DNA of 64,000 nt from Actinomadura madurae (GTDB lineage: Bacteria > Actinomycetota > Actinomycetes > Streptosporangiales > Streptosporangiaceae). The DNA lies in assembly GCF_900115095.1 (NCBI RefSeq), contig NZ_FOVH01000003.1, positions 620,001 through 684,000 of the forward strand, given 5' to 3'. Below the pieces are notes generated by a model that was not told the origin of the DNA, ran no database searches, and was given only the letters and a program-made list of their open reading frames with translations. This document shows positions 1-8,506 of the stretch, in pieces (positions within the stretch are counted from its first letter, which is position 1; every line of letters begins with the position of its first letter). A program made the translations under genes and the position numbers.

Positions 1-515
1 TCGGGCAGCAGCCGCGCCATGATCCGTTCGAGGTGTTCCCGGACGTCCTCCCGCGGTGGCGGGGGCGCGTCCCGTCCGGTGCCGGTCTGGAGGCCCTCCG
101 CGGGGACCTCGAAGATCTGCGTGCCGACCTGCGCGGCGAGATGCTCGGACAGGCGCCGCTCGGCCTCGTCCAGGACGGGGTCGGTGGCGGCGCACCAGGC
201 CGTCAGCTCCTCGGGGGACCGGTCGGCCAGGTCGAGCGCGTCCGGCACCGCGACGTCCGCGCCGATCTTCGCGCGGGTCCCGGCCAGCGCGGCGATGCGC
301 GCGTTGCGCTCCACGGCCTCCCGCAGCGCCCGCTCGTGCGTCTCCACCTCGGCGAGGGCGGCCGCGCGCGCCTCGGCCCGCCCGGCGGCGAGCGCGGCCA
401 GCGCCTCCGCGCCGCGCCCGGCCAGCCCGGCGCCGTGGCCGAGGACGCGGTTCATGCCGAGGCTGAGCACGACCGCCGCGTCCAGGGCGATGTCCGCGTC
501 GATCCCGCTGCTCAA
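1..515 (-). CDS. Hypothetical protein, C-terminus beyond window edge
   Basis: An open frame on the minus strand runs off the left edge, so only the N-terminal ~171 codons are seen. The likely TTG start at 515 overlaps the TGA stop of the upstream kinase gene (TTGA arrangement), which implies translational coupling; an ATG lies about 20 codons further in. The visible part is Ala/Glu/Arg-rich, probably helical or coiled-coil, with no signal peptide or membrane segment. I do not recognise a family. By position it is the last gene of a DUF4282-kinase-hypothetical operon and may be a partner or substrate of the kinase (inference). Confidence 0.6.
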   Translation of the reverse strand, partial: MSSGIDADIALDAAVVLSLGMNRVLGHGAGLAGRGAEALAALAAGRAEARAAALAEVETHERALREAVERNARIAALAGTRAKIGADVAVPDALDLADRSPEELTAWCAATDPVLDEAERRLSEHLAAQVGTQIFEVPAEGLQTGTGRDAPPPPREDVREHLERIMARLLP

Positions 516-2866
516 GGGGCCCCTCCGTTCGTCCGTGCCCGCCGCCACTGGTGCAGCCGCACCCCCGCCGCGACGGCGTGTGCGGCGGAGGCGATGACGA
601 GGGCGAGCACCCACAGCGGGCTCGCGATCGACGTCACCGCCGCGATGAGGAGAAGGACGAGCAGCAGCGGAACGACCCCGGCGATGAGCAGGAACCCGCA
701 GCCGCGCCGCCCGGTGCGCTGCGCCGCGCCCGACATCGTCTGGGACGCCTTGGACAGCCCGCGCCCGCCCGCGCCGAGGATGCCGGAGAGCATCGCCCAC
801 GGCCCCTCGGGAAGGTAGTCCGCGCCCTGCGTGCGCGCGACCATCACCTCGCTGCCGCACTGCACCCCCCAGGCGAGCACGGAGAGAACGGCGAGGACGC
901 CGAAGGAGAGCCCGGAGGACGAGGTGTGCAGGCCGACCGACGTCGTCCCGCTGTCGTCGCCTCCACCGCCGAACAGGGAACCGACGACCCAGCTCCCCAC
1001 GAGCCAGAGAAGGAGGAACGGCAGGGTCAGCAGGACGGCCTTGGCCACGGCCGCGTTGCGTCCGGCGAGCCGCCGCCGTTCCCGGTCGGCCCACTGGCCG
1101 CGCAGCGCCTCGTCGCGCTGCTCGGCGGCGAGCCGCTCGCGGGCCTGGGACTCGCTCTCCATGACGGCCTCGGGCGCGGCGCGCGTCACCGCGAGCAGCC
1201 GCAGCGGGTCGTCGCCGGCCCCGTCCGCCATCCAGGCGAACCACGGGACCCGCCCGGAGACCGACGCCCGCGCCCGCTCCGCGCCCTCGGCGATCAGCCG
1301 GTGGGTCTCCGCCGGGCGCGCCGCCAGGGCGAGCAGCGTGAGCAGGACGACCGGCGGCTCCTCCGCCTCGGCGTCCGGCAGCCGCCGCGCGAGGCCCGCC
1401 GGGGTGGCCTCCTGGTCGCGCAGCCAGCGGGCCAGGTCGTCCCACGCCGGCACGTGGGCGCGCCACTGGTCGTCGGCGCGGGGCAGATCCTCGCCGCCCG
1501 CGAATCCTGCCAGCACGTGCAGCAGGTGGTGCTCCCACAGGGCCCGCCCGATGAGGCAGGCGGCGCGGTGGTCGGGATGCCGCGGATCCGCGGCCAGGGC
1601 CGCCAGGCCGGGCAGGTCGGCGGCGGTGATCCGCCGCCCGAGGAAGTGCGGGGGCAGCGCGGGGTCGAGCCACCGCACCAGGTGCAGGAGCTTCACGTCG
1701 GGCGGCAGCGTCGTCATGAGGTGGCCGTCGACGAGCCCGATGCGGCTGTCGTCCGGCACCTCGGCGAGCCACTCCCGCAGGCTCCGCCATGCCTCGCCCG
1801 ACTCGCCGCGCCCGAAGAAGTACTGCGCGGCGTGGTCCCAGTCGTCGACGAGCGCGCGGGCCAGCTCGCCCCGGTCGGAGTAGCGCCGTCCTCGGAAGGG
1901 GAGCCCGTCGCCGGTGTCCGCCTGGACGCTCTCCTCGGCGACCTGGGGCGACCCCCCGTCCAGCCACTCCTGGACCTGCCGGCCCGTCCACCTCCTGCGC
2001 GGGTCGCGGGTCAGGAGCCCCTGGCACAGCAGCCGCAGCCTCGGATCGGCGACCTCGTCCGCGCTGACGGGACGCGTCGCCAGATGGTCGACCACGACGG
2101 TCTCGCTCAACCCCTGGAACGGCGCCCGGCCGGTCGCCAGCTCCCGGACGATCATGCCGAGCGACCACCAGTCGCGGGCCGGCGACACCTGGCCCGACAG
2201 CGACTCCGGGGCCGCGTAGGCCAGCGTCCGCGACGACGACGCGAACACCACGCTCTGGTCGAGGACCTTGCTCAGCCCGAAGTCGGCGATCGCCAGCCGC
2301 ACCGGCTCGGCCGACAGGACCAGCACGTTCTCGGGCTTGAGGTCCCGGTGGACGATCCCCGCCCGGTGCAGCGCCGCCAGCCCGGCCGCGAGCTGCGCCG
2401 CGATCTCGCCGACCGTGCCCTCGGGAAGCGGTCCCTCCTGCATGAGCGTCCGCAGGTTGCCGTCCGGCGCGTAGGCGGCGACCTCGTAGTCGCGCCCGTC
2501 CGCGTGCCCCGTCTCCAGGATGCGGAGGACGTGCGGCGAGTCCAGCGCGGGCAGCTTCGCCCACACCTCCCGGTCGGCGCGGTACCCGCGGCGGAAGATC
2601 TTCGCCACGAAGTCGGCGCCCTGCTCGTCCCGCACGAGCAGCAGGTCCGACTCGGCGCCCTGCACGGGCAGCTCCGCGACGACCGCGTACCGCTCGCCGA
2701 GCACGGCCGGGAGCCGGATCAGCGGGTCGCCGGGCTCCGCCCCCTCCCGCCGGGTCTCCGACGCCCCCCGCGGGCCGGGCACCCGCGCGTCCCGCCGCGT
2801 CGTCCCGGCGTCGCGGTGCGTGTCCCGCGGCGGGGTGCCGCCGGAGCCTGGTCCGTACTGGTCCAC
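512..2866 (-). CDS. Serine/threonine protein kinase with C-terminal membrane segments
   Basis: 784 residues from a GTG start. The Hanks-type kinase domain spans about residues 55-310: likely ATP lysine K89, catalytic HRDLKPEN at 173-180, DFG at 195-197 and an AAPES activation-segment motif. The glycine-rich loop is degenerate (LPVQGAESD instead of GxGxxG), so nucleotide binding may be atypical. The following ~300 residues are a helical region without a recognised family. The last ~180 residues contain several hydrophobic stretches, so the protein is probably held in the membrane with the kinase in the cytoplasm. It lies 12 nt downstream of the DUF4282 gene and overlaps the next gene by 4 nt, so the three are probably one operon. 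Kinase call firm; substrate unknown. Confidence 0.9.
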   Translation of the reverse strand: MDQYGPGSGGTPPRDTHRDAGTTRRDARVPGPRGASETRREGAEPGDPLIRLPAVLGERYAVVAELPVQGAESDLLLVRDEQGADFVAKIFRRGYRADREVWAKLPALDSPHVLRILETGHADGRDYEVAAYAPDGNLRTLMQEGPLPEGTVGEIAAQLAAGLAALHRAGIVHRDLKPENVLVLSAEPVRLAIADFGLSKVLDQSVVFASSSRTLAYAAPESLSGQVSPARDWWSLGMIVRELATGRAPFQGLSETVVVDHLATRPVSADEVADPRLRLLCQGLLTRDPRRRWTGRQVQEWLDGGSPQVAEESVQADTGDGLPFRGRRYSDRGELARALVDDWDHAAQYFFGRGESGEAWRSLREWLAEVPDDSRIGLVDGHLMTTLPPDVKLLHLVRWLDPALPPHFLGRRITAADLPGLAALAADPRHPDHRAACLIGRALWEHHLLHVLAGFAGGEDLPRADDQWRAHVPAWDDLARWLRDQEATPAGLARRLPDAEAEEPPVVLLTLLALAARPAETHRLIAEGAERARASVSGRVPWFAWMADGAGDDPLRLLAVTRAAPEAVMESESQARERLAAEQRDEALRGQWADRERRRLAGRNAAVAKAVLLTLPFLLLWLVGSWVVGSLFGGGGDDSGTTSVGLHTSSSGLSFGVLAVLSVLAWGVQCGSEVMVARTQGADYLPEGPWAMLSGILGAGGRGLSKASQTMSGAAQRTGRRGCGFLLIAGVVPLLLVLLLIAAVTSIASPLWVLALVIASAAHAVAAGVRLHQWRRARTNGGAP

Positions 2867-2878
2867 TGGCCGTCCCGT

Positions 2879-3400
2879 CTAGCGCTTGTCCTTGATGGCG
2901 CGCAGGTACTCGCTGATCTTGAACTGGTTGATGACGAACTCCAGGACGATGCGGGTCGCCAGCAGCAGGAAGAACCACAGGAACGGGGCCGTGAGGATGA
3001 GCAGGTAGCCGAACGCCGAGCCCTGGTCCAGCCAGTCCAGCCCGTACCCGGCCAGCAGCAGCGCCAGCATGGTGTACGGGACCAGCGAGAGCAGGTAGAT
3101 GATCTTGACCACCTTGACGGTGACCATGTGGTCGAAGCTCAGGTCGAAGAGCGCTCCCAGCACCCCTTTGCGCTCCGGACCCGGTGGGGGAGGGGCCCAC
3201 CCCTGCTGCTGGTACTGGGGCCCCGCCGCGGGCCCTCCGGGGTCCGCCGGGCCGGCCGGACGCGGGACGGGGCCGGGGCCCGGACCAGGGCCGGGACCGG
3301 GGCCGGAGGGCTGCGCCCCGGGCGGGGGGCCGTAGGGGCCGCCCGGCCCTCCGGGCGCCGGCGGGCGCGAGGGCTGACCGGGATCTGAAGGGTGCGTCAT
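2879..3400 (-). CDS. DUF4282 domain membrane protein
   Basis: 173 residues. The first ~75 residues are Pro/Gly-rich with a long GP tract and probably disordered. The C-terminal ~95 residues have the DUF4282 layout: a start near the GVLGALFDLSFDHMVT stretch, two long hydrophobic helices separated by a short polar loop, and a charged tail ending in KDKR. Function of the family is unknown; members are small inner-membrane proteins. The gene is first in a three-gene minus-strand operon with a membrane-bound Ser/Thr kinase, so it may be a membrane partner or substrate of that kinase (inference). Confidence 0.82.
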   Translation of the reverse strand: MTHPSDPGQPSRPPAPGGPGGPYGPPPGAQPSGPGPGPGPGPGPVPRPAGPADPGGPAAGPQYQQQGWAPPPPGPERKGVLGALFDLSFDHMVTVKVVKIIYLLSLVPYTMLALLLAGYGLDWLDQGSAFGYLLILTAPFLWFFLLLATRIVLEFVINQFKISEYLRAIKDKR

Positions 3401-3715
3401 CGCCGTCGTCTCCAGTTAGGGGCGCCTACAGGAAGACTCTAGAGCCTGCCCCCGTTCCCACGCCGGAACGGACGCCACGCGCCCGGCGTCATGGACGGCC
3501 GGGACAGGCCCTTGTCACCCGGCGGACGCGCCGGCCGGGCCGCGCGGCGGCGGTGGGCCGCGGCCCCTGGGCACTACACCGGGAATCCCTCTCCGGCAAG
3601 GGCCCGGCACTCGCCATCACCGAGTCCCGGAATTCCCATGCGTCTCACCGGTCACAACAAGACGAACGATTTTCAACTAATTCTTGACGAGAAGGGATTG
3701 GGGGACCCATGTCCA

Positions 3716-3729
3716 GGGCCCTAGGACCT
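3716..3729. promoter_or_regulatory. Tad-locus palindrome, copy 1 (one mismatch)
   Basis: GGGCC-CTAG-GACCT; the right arm differs from GRCCC at the last base. It lies between the divergent DUF4282 gene and the Tad operon, about 450 bp before the first Tad-cluster gene, so its target is unclear. Confidence 0.4.
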
Positions 3730-4046
3730 ATTCTCTGGCCGACTGTGGACTTTCGGGCCGTCGTTGATCAGCTACCGCACCTTCGGGAGAATGGCCAGGT
3801 GACGGTGCTCTCGGGATGTGAAGTGGCACGCTCCACTCGGGTCCGGGTGCACCCGGGCCGCCGCAGGTCGCCCCCCGGCCGGGGTCGCGCGGGTGGCACC
3901 CCGCGACCGTCCCATGTCAAGGTGGCCGCCTTGAGATTCCTCGAACTCGTCACCCGCTCAGGGGAACCTGGGCAATGCCTGAGGCATCGAACAATGCGAT
4001 GCTCCCGGCCTGAATGTGGGTCACCCCCGCCGGAAGGACTAATCGC

Positions 4047-4076
4047 TTGAGTGGTGACAACTGTGGTGACTATTGT
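4047..4076 (+). promoter_or_regulatory. Putative promoter of the Tad operon
   Basis: TTGAGT (4047-4052) and TATTGT (4071-4076) are separated by 18 nt, resembling a -35/-10 pair, and lie about 100 bp upstream of the GTG start at 4178. The repeated GTGGTGAC in the spacer could be a regulator site. Assigned by eye only. Confidence 0.35.
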
Positions 4077-4177
4077 CAGCGTACTCGTTATCGGGCGAAT
4101 AGGTCGTCTGTCGCTGGTCCGCTGTTCAGGACGGAAGGGATCCCCCCGGTGAAGCCCGAAGATCATCCGAGGCGCCC

Positions 4178-5788
4178 GTGACTGCGGTGGTGCTGGTCGG
4201 TGACTTTCCCAGCACGGGCATTCTGCAGGCCACCGTGGCCCAGCGGGTGAGCACGGGCGGACCGGACGACGGAGGCCCGCCCGCCTTCATCGACCAGATG
4301 GCGCACGCCATCCGGCAGCGCGGCACCGTGCTGGTGCTCTATCCGGCCTGGAAGAAGACGGGCGCGCAGCGGCTGGTCCGCCTGGCGCGATCGGCGATGC
4401 TCACCGACCGCATCGCCGGACTGGCGCTGGACGTCCCGCCGCTCGCGCTGTCGCTGATCGCCGACCAGCTGGCGTTCGCGTCGTCCTATGCCAGGCCGGG
4501 CGTCCTCGCGAGCCTGGCCCAGCGGCTCTGCGAGAACGTGCAGGCGGGCGCGTGGGTGAACAGCGTGGCGCGGATGGAGCACATCAAGACCGGTCTCGGG
4601 GCGCACGTCTCGTCGTACCTGCCCGGCGCCGGTTTCGCGGTGTCGACGACCCCGCACGCGGCGGTGCACCGGATCAGCTCGGCCAAGCCCGTGGTGGAGC
4701 AGATGTTCCGGCCCGCCGACCCGGTTCTGATGCTGTACGGCGACGTGAACGGCGACCTCGACTGGCTGCAGAACAGGCTGCGGCCGACGCTCGGGGCGGC
4801 CTCGGTGACGGCCGTCGCGCCCCAGCCGCTGAGCGCGGAGTACTGGGGCACGAAGAAGTACACCGAGTTCGTCGCGTTCAGCGGTCATCCGCAGGCACTG
4901 CAGAGCCTGCTGGCCGGTTCGCTGTACGCGCCGTGCGGCTGGTGCGGCGAACCGACCGCCCTGCCCGAGTGCCCCTTCTGCTTCATGGTGCAGACGGCGC
5001 ACGCGCCGGCCGCCCCCCAGGGGCCGTCGCAGGGGCCGTCGCAGCCCCCGTCGCAGTCCCCGCCGCCGGTCCAGCCCCAGCCCGGGCCACCGGTGCAACC
5101 CCAACCCCAGCCCCGGCCGCCGGCGTTCCGGCAGTCGGCCCCTCAGCCGGTCCAGCCGCCGGCTCCCCAGCCGGTCCAGCCGCCGGCCGCCCAGCCCCCG
5201 AACACGCCCCCGACCACGCCCCCGTCTCCGGTCCAGCCCGACCACGTGGAGGCGCCGCCCACGCGACCGCAGGTCCCGCACCGTCAGGGGCGTCCGCAGC
5301 CGGCGCCGCCGCCGGGCCCGCACCCTCCGCGGCCGCAGTCGTCCCAGCCCCGCGATCCGCGGGCGGCCTCCCCGGCTCAGGCCGCCGGAGACTCGCCCGC
5401 ACCGGCCCGCAGGGAACCCGTCCTGGCGGCGCCGGTCGGTCCGCACCTGGGCGCGAGGGGCCATGACGCCCCCGAATCGGGCGTGGACACCATCGAAGAG
5501 GCGGACCGCACGCGCGTGCAGATGCCTCCCGGCTCATGGGGCAGTGCCGCCGCGCCCGGTGATCATCGGACCGGCGGAACGGAAAATCCCACGGGAAAAA
5601 CGGAAACGACCGAACCCGCCGACGATGAGGCGCGTCCATCCAAGCACACGACGTCCATCGAAACGCTCCTGAACGACTCCCAGCCCCCACGGTCCGCGGC
5701 GTCGGACCCCCCGCCCGAGCGGATGCCGACCCCCGACGACGAGTGGCGCACCGGCACCGTCGCCTTCCGGCCGCAGCCCCGCCGGTAA
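4178..5788 (+). CDS. Unknown Tad-cluster protein with zinc ribbon and proline-rich tail
   Basis: 536 residues from a GTG start with GAGG about 6 nt upstream. Residues 1-250 form a compact domain I do not recognise (N-terminus TAVVLVGDFPSTG). A CxxC-x8-CxxC zinc-ribbon signature starts at C253 (CGWC...CPFC). About 190 residues of Pro/Gln repeats follow, then an acidic polar tail. There is no signal peptide, so it is probably cytoplasmic. It is the first gene of the Tad operon, 34 nt before cpaB, in the same orientation. Possible roles are a cytoplasmic adaptor or regulator of pilus assembly (inference). The Pro-rich tail could bind partners or simply be a linker. Confidence 0.75.
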   Translation: MTAVVLVGDFPSTGILQATVAQRVSTGGPDDGGPPAFIDQMAHAIRQRGTVLVLYPAWKKTGAQRLVRLARSAMLTDRIAGLALDVPPLALSLIADQLAFASSYARPGVLASLAQRLCENVQAGAWVNSVARMEHIKTGLGAHVSSYLPGAGFAVSTTPHAAVHRISSAKPVVEQMFRPADPVLMLYGDVNGDLDWLQNRLRPTLGAASVTAVAPQPLSAEYWGTKKYTEFVAFSGHPQALQSLLAGSLYAPCGWCGEPTALPECPFCFMVQTAHAPAAPQGPSQGPSQPPSQSPPPVQPQPGPPVQPQPQPRPPAFRQSAPQPVQPPAPQPVQPPAAQPPNTPPTTPPSPVQPDHVEAPPTRPQVPHRQGRPQPAPPPGPHPPRPQSSQPRDPRAASPAQAAGDSPAPARREPVLAAPVGPHLGARGHDAPESGVDTIEEADRTRVQMPPGSWGSAAAPGDHRTGGTENPTGKTETTEPADDEARPSKHTTSIETLLNDSQPPRSAASDPPPERMPTPDDEWRTGTVAFRPQPRR

Positions 5789-5822
5789 AGCCTCCCGACC
5801 CCCTGATGAGAAAGCGAGTCCC

Positions 5823-6530
5823 ATGAACCCGCGCCAGCGACGTGGAGTTCTGCTGATGATCTTGGCTGCGCTCGGCGCCGTTGCCGTGTTCATCAGCATC
5901 ATCGGATATGTCGGCTCCGTTCGGGCCGAGGTCGGCGTGAAGACCGACGTGCTCCAGCTCAAGCGCAACATCCCGGCCTTCAGCCCGGTGACCGCGGACG
6001 ACCTCAACCGCATCCAGGTGCCGAAGAAATGGTCGCCGAACACGATGGTGACCGACCTGTCCCAATTGGAGGGAAAGGTCGCCGCGGCCGACCTCCTGGC
6101 GGGGTCCTTCCTGCAGACCGGGATGATCGTCCCGGGCCCGACCCTGCAGCCCGGCCAGCGCGAAATCGCGATCATGATCGACGCGGAGACGGGCGTGGCC
6201 GGCAAGGTCCACGAGGGGATGCCGGTCGACATCTACGCCACCTACCAGGCGCAGAAGGGCAACGCGCAGCAGTCCTGCGCGGCGCGGATCGTCAGGGCGG
6301 CCCGGGTCATCCAGATCGGCCAGGAGACGCAGGTCAAGGACGCCAAGAACAGCTCGGTGACGGAGTCCCAGGTGCCGATCACGTTCGCGCTCAGCGCCGC
6401 GGACAGCCTGAAGCTCACCCGTGAGGAGAGCTTCGCCGAGAAGATCAGGCTCGCCCTCATCGGCGGATCGGGGACGGGCGTCGACGGCGTCAAGCTCCCG
6501 CCGGTCTGCGAAACCGTCCCGGCGAGGTGA
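5823..6530 (+). CDS. cpaB: Flp pilus assembly protein CpaB/RcpC
   Basis: 235 residues. One N-terminal membrane helix (about residues 12-32) is followed by a SAF-like domain (VLQLKRNIPAFSPVTADDL) and the RcpC/CpaB core with the LQPGQREIAIMIDAETGVAG region. In Tad systems this protein sits in the cell envelope and helps organise the pilus channel. It lies between the zinc-ribbon protein and the CpaE-TadE fusion, only 6 nt before the latter, consistent with an operon. Length is normal for actinobacterial members. Start ATG at 5823 gives a good signal-anchor. Confidence 0.9.
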   Translation: MNPRQRRGVLLMILAALGAVAVFISIIGYVGSVRAEVGVKTDVLQLKRNIPAFSPVTADDLNRIQVPKKWSPNTMVTDLSQLEGKVAAADLLAGSFLQTGMIVPGPTLQPGQREIAIMIDAETGVAGKVHEGMPVDIYATYQAQKGNAQQSCAARIVRAARVIQIGQETQVKDAKNSSVTESQVPITFALSAADSLKLTREESFAEKIRLALIGGSGTGVDGVKLPPVCETVPAR

Positions 6531-6536
6531 GGCCGC

Positions 6537-8117
6537 ATGACCATCCAAGTCCTCCTCGGCGTCGAGGACCGTGATCTCGCCGCCTCGCTCACCGGCCAGT
6601 TCCGCGAGCTTCCGGACATCAAGATCATCGCGGTCGAGGCGTCGTCCAACCATCTCGCGAGCACGGTCGCGACCGTCCCGCAGCTCGACGTGGTGCTCGT
6701 GCACCAGGGGCTCGGGCCGCTGCCGGCCCTGGACCTCATCCGCGACCTGGTCGTCCGGCAGCCGCAGCTCGCGGTCATCCTGATCGCGGACGAGGCGACC
6801 GCGGAGACCCTGTCGGGGGCGATGGCCGCCGGCGCCCGCGGCGTGATCTCCAACGAGCCGACGCTGTCGGAGCTGCAGAGCCGCATCCACCAGGCGGCGG
6901 AGTGGTCGCGCACGATGCGCAGCCACTTCACCGGCGCCGACGTCGCGGGGCAGAGCGGCCGGCTGGCCCGGCTCGTGACGCTGTGCGGCGCCAAGGGCGG
7001 CGTCGGCACGACGACCCTGGCGATCCATCTCGCCATCGCCGCGAGCAGCGTGGGGCAGAAGGTCTGCCTGGTCGACATGGACCTGCAGAACGGCGACATC
7101 CCCGGCTACCTGGACGTCCAGCACCGGCACAGCATCGCCGACCTCGCGGCGGCCGCCGGCGACCTGGACGGCGCGGTGGTCGCCGAGGCGCTGTTCGTCC
7201 ACCCGTCGGGCCCGCACCTGCTGCTGGCGCCCGGGCACGGCGAGGACGCCGAGGAGATCTCCGCGCGGGCCGTGCGCCAGATCCTCACCGTGGTCCGGTC
7301 CCGGTACGACATCGTGATCGTGGACGGCGGGACGCACCTCGCCGACGCCAACGCGATGGCGGTGGAGCTCGCCGACGAGGCGGTCATCGTCGCCACGCCG
7401 GACGTGCCCGCGCTGCGCTCCGCCCGGCGGCTCGCGCGGATGTTCGCGCGGCTCGCGATCCGCAAGGAGGAGGAGCTGAGCGTCCTGCTGACGCGGCAGG
7501 ACAGGCGCAACGAGATCCAGCCCGACCTGGCCAAGAAGATGGTCGGCTCGCCGCTGCGCGGCGTGACGGTGCCGGCGGGCTTCCGCGCGCTGGAGGAGGC
7601 CGCGAACACCGGGTCGCCCGCCGCGGTCAAGAACTCCGACTTCCGCAAGGCGATCGGCAAGGCCGCCGCGGACCTCGGCCTGCTCGGCGCCGCCCCCGCG
7701 CCGGACGCGGCCCACCCGGTGCCGCTGCAGAAGTCGGGCGACCGCGGCGCCGCCGCGGTGGAGTTCGCCGGGCTGTTCCCGCTCATCATGCTGGTGTTCC
7801 TGCTGGTGTGGCAGGTCGTGCTGGTCGGGCTCACCTCCACCTACTCGAGCCACGCGGCGAACGAGGCCGCGCGGGCGGTGGCCGTGATCGGCTACGACAA
7901 GCGCGACACCCCGGAGGCGAGGGCCAACCGGGAGGAGGTGCGGCGCCGCGCGATCAGCCGCATCAGGGGCGACTGGAAGGACCGCGACCACCTCACGATC
8001 AACGTCGTGAACGGCTACGCGGTGGTCACCATCGACACCCCGATCCTGATCCCCGGGCTCCGCAGCTCGTGGGGCATCCAGACCAGAACCAAGATCGTTG
8101 ACGAGGGTGAGGGGTGA
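6537..8117 (+). CDS. CpaE/TadZ-like ATPase fused to a C-terminal TadE pseudopilin
   Basis: 526 residues in one uninterrupted frame. Residues 1-125 look like a receiver-type domain as in CpaE. Residues 145-385 are a MinD/ParA ATPase with deviant Walker A KGGVGTTT (153-160) and the LVDMDLQNGDI region. After a short linker, a complete TadE begins: DRGAAAVEF at 402-410 followed by a hydrophobic helix to ~433 and an extracytoplasmic domain. CpaE/TadZ is normally a separate cytoplasmic polar-localisation ATPase and TadE a separate membrane pseudopilin, so the fusion is unusual. Cleavage by the prepilin peptidase at the Gly before AAAVEF would separate the halves. A GTG in the linker (codon for V395) could allow an internal start. 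The gene overlaps the next TadE by 4 nt. Confidence 0.88.
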   Translation: MTIQVLLGVEDRDLAASLTGQFRELPDIKIIAVEASSNHLASTVATVPQLDVVLVHQGLGPLPALDLIRDLVVRQPQLAVILIADEATAETLSGAMAAGARGVISNEPTLSELQSRIHQAAEWSRTMRSHFTGADVAGQSGRLARLVTLCGAKGGVGTTTLAIHLAIAASSVGQKVCLVDMDLQNGDIPGYLDVQHRHSIADLAAAAGDLDGAVVAEALFVHPSGPHLLLAPGHGEDAEEISARAVRQILTVVRSRYDIVIVDGGTHLADANAMAVELADEAVIVATPDVPALRSARRLARMFARLAIRKEEELSVLLTRQDRRNEIQPDLAKKMVGSPLRGVTVPAGFRALEEAANTGSPAAVKNSDFRKAIGKAAADLGLLGAAPAPDAAHPVPLQKSGDRGAAAVEFAGLFPLIMLVFLLVWQVVLVGLTSTYSSHAANEAARAVAVIGYDKRDTPEARANREEVRRRAISRIRGDWKDRDHLTINVVNGYAVVTIDTPILIPGLRSSWGIQTRTKIVDEGEG

Positions 8118-8503
8118 CGCACGTGGCCGCGCACGACTTCCGGCGCCGGGGCGACTCCGGCGCGGTGGCGCTCGAGTACGCGGGCACGGTGCCCCTCGCG
8201 TTCTTCGTCATCTTCCTCGCGTTCCAGGCGTACGTCTCGTTCACCACCGTGTCCCGCGTGGAGAACATCGCGCGCACCGGGGCCCGGGAGGCCGGCCAGC
8301 GGTACGAGCCGGGCCTGTGCGTCCAGTACGCCAACAGCGTCCGGCCGGCCTGGCTGAACGACTACAAGATCGAGGGCGGGAGGACCAAGGTGGCCGACGG
8401 CGACGCCGTCTACTGCCACGTGGAGGCCAAGCTTCCGATCATCTGGAAGGGCATCCCCCTCGACTACACCGTGACCCGCACCGTCACCATGCCGCTGGGA
8501 TAG
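8114..8503 (+). CDS. TadE-like pseudopilin
   Basis: 129 residues. The GTG start overlaps the previous stop (GTGA). A short basic leader (RRRGDSGAVALEYAGTVP) with a class III-type cleavage context precedes a hydrophobic helix at about residues 24-45, then a ~85-residue extracytoplasmic part with two cysteines. TadE/F proteins are minor pseudopilins processed by the Tad prepilin peptidase and needed for Flp pilus assembly. It follows directly on the CpaE-TadE fusion and precedes the TadA ATPase by 3 nt, so the operon carries two TadE domains. Confidence 0.87.
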   Translation: MTHVAAHDFRRRGDSGAVALEYAGTVPLAFFVIFLAFQAYVSFTTVSRVENIARTGAREAGQRYEPGLCVQYANSVRPAWLNDYKIEGGRTKVADGDAVYCHVEAKLPIIWKGIPLDYTVTRTVTMPLG

Positions 8504-8506
8504 CAG

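Larger units (their letters stand above)
3401..4177. other. 777-bp intergenic region upstream of the Tad operon
   Basis: No convincing gene. The region separates the divergent DUF4282-kinase operon from the Tad pilus operon. It holds a one-mismatch copy of the locus palindrome (3716-3729), a perfect 6-bp-arm palindrome ATGCCT-g-AGGCAT (3975-3987), a direct repeat of GTGGTGAC (4051 and 4063) and a plausible sigma-70-like promoter at 4047-4076. Short frames here lack ribosome sites and look like random GC-rich frames. Confidence 0.6.

Noticed and set aside
551..3388. 945-codon plus-strand frame opposite the kinase and DUF4282 genes
   Set aside because: It lies antisense to two genes with clear domains, is Arg/Pro/Gly-rich throughout and has no recognisable motif; typical GC-rich shadow.
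3709..4166. Short frames on both strands in the gap before the Tad operon
   Set aside because: No ribosome site, no signal or domain and overlapping each other; the region looks regulatory.
4983..7991. 1002-codon minus-strand frame across the Tad operon
   Set aside because: Antisense to the zinc-ribbon protein, CpaB and the CpaE-TadE fusion; low-complexity Arg/Gly composition.
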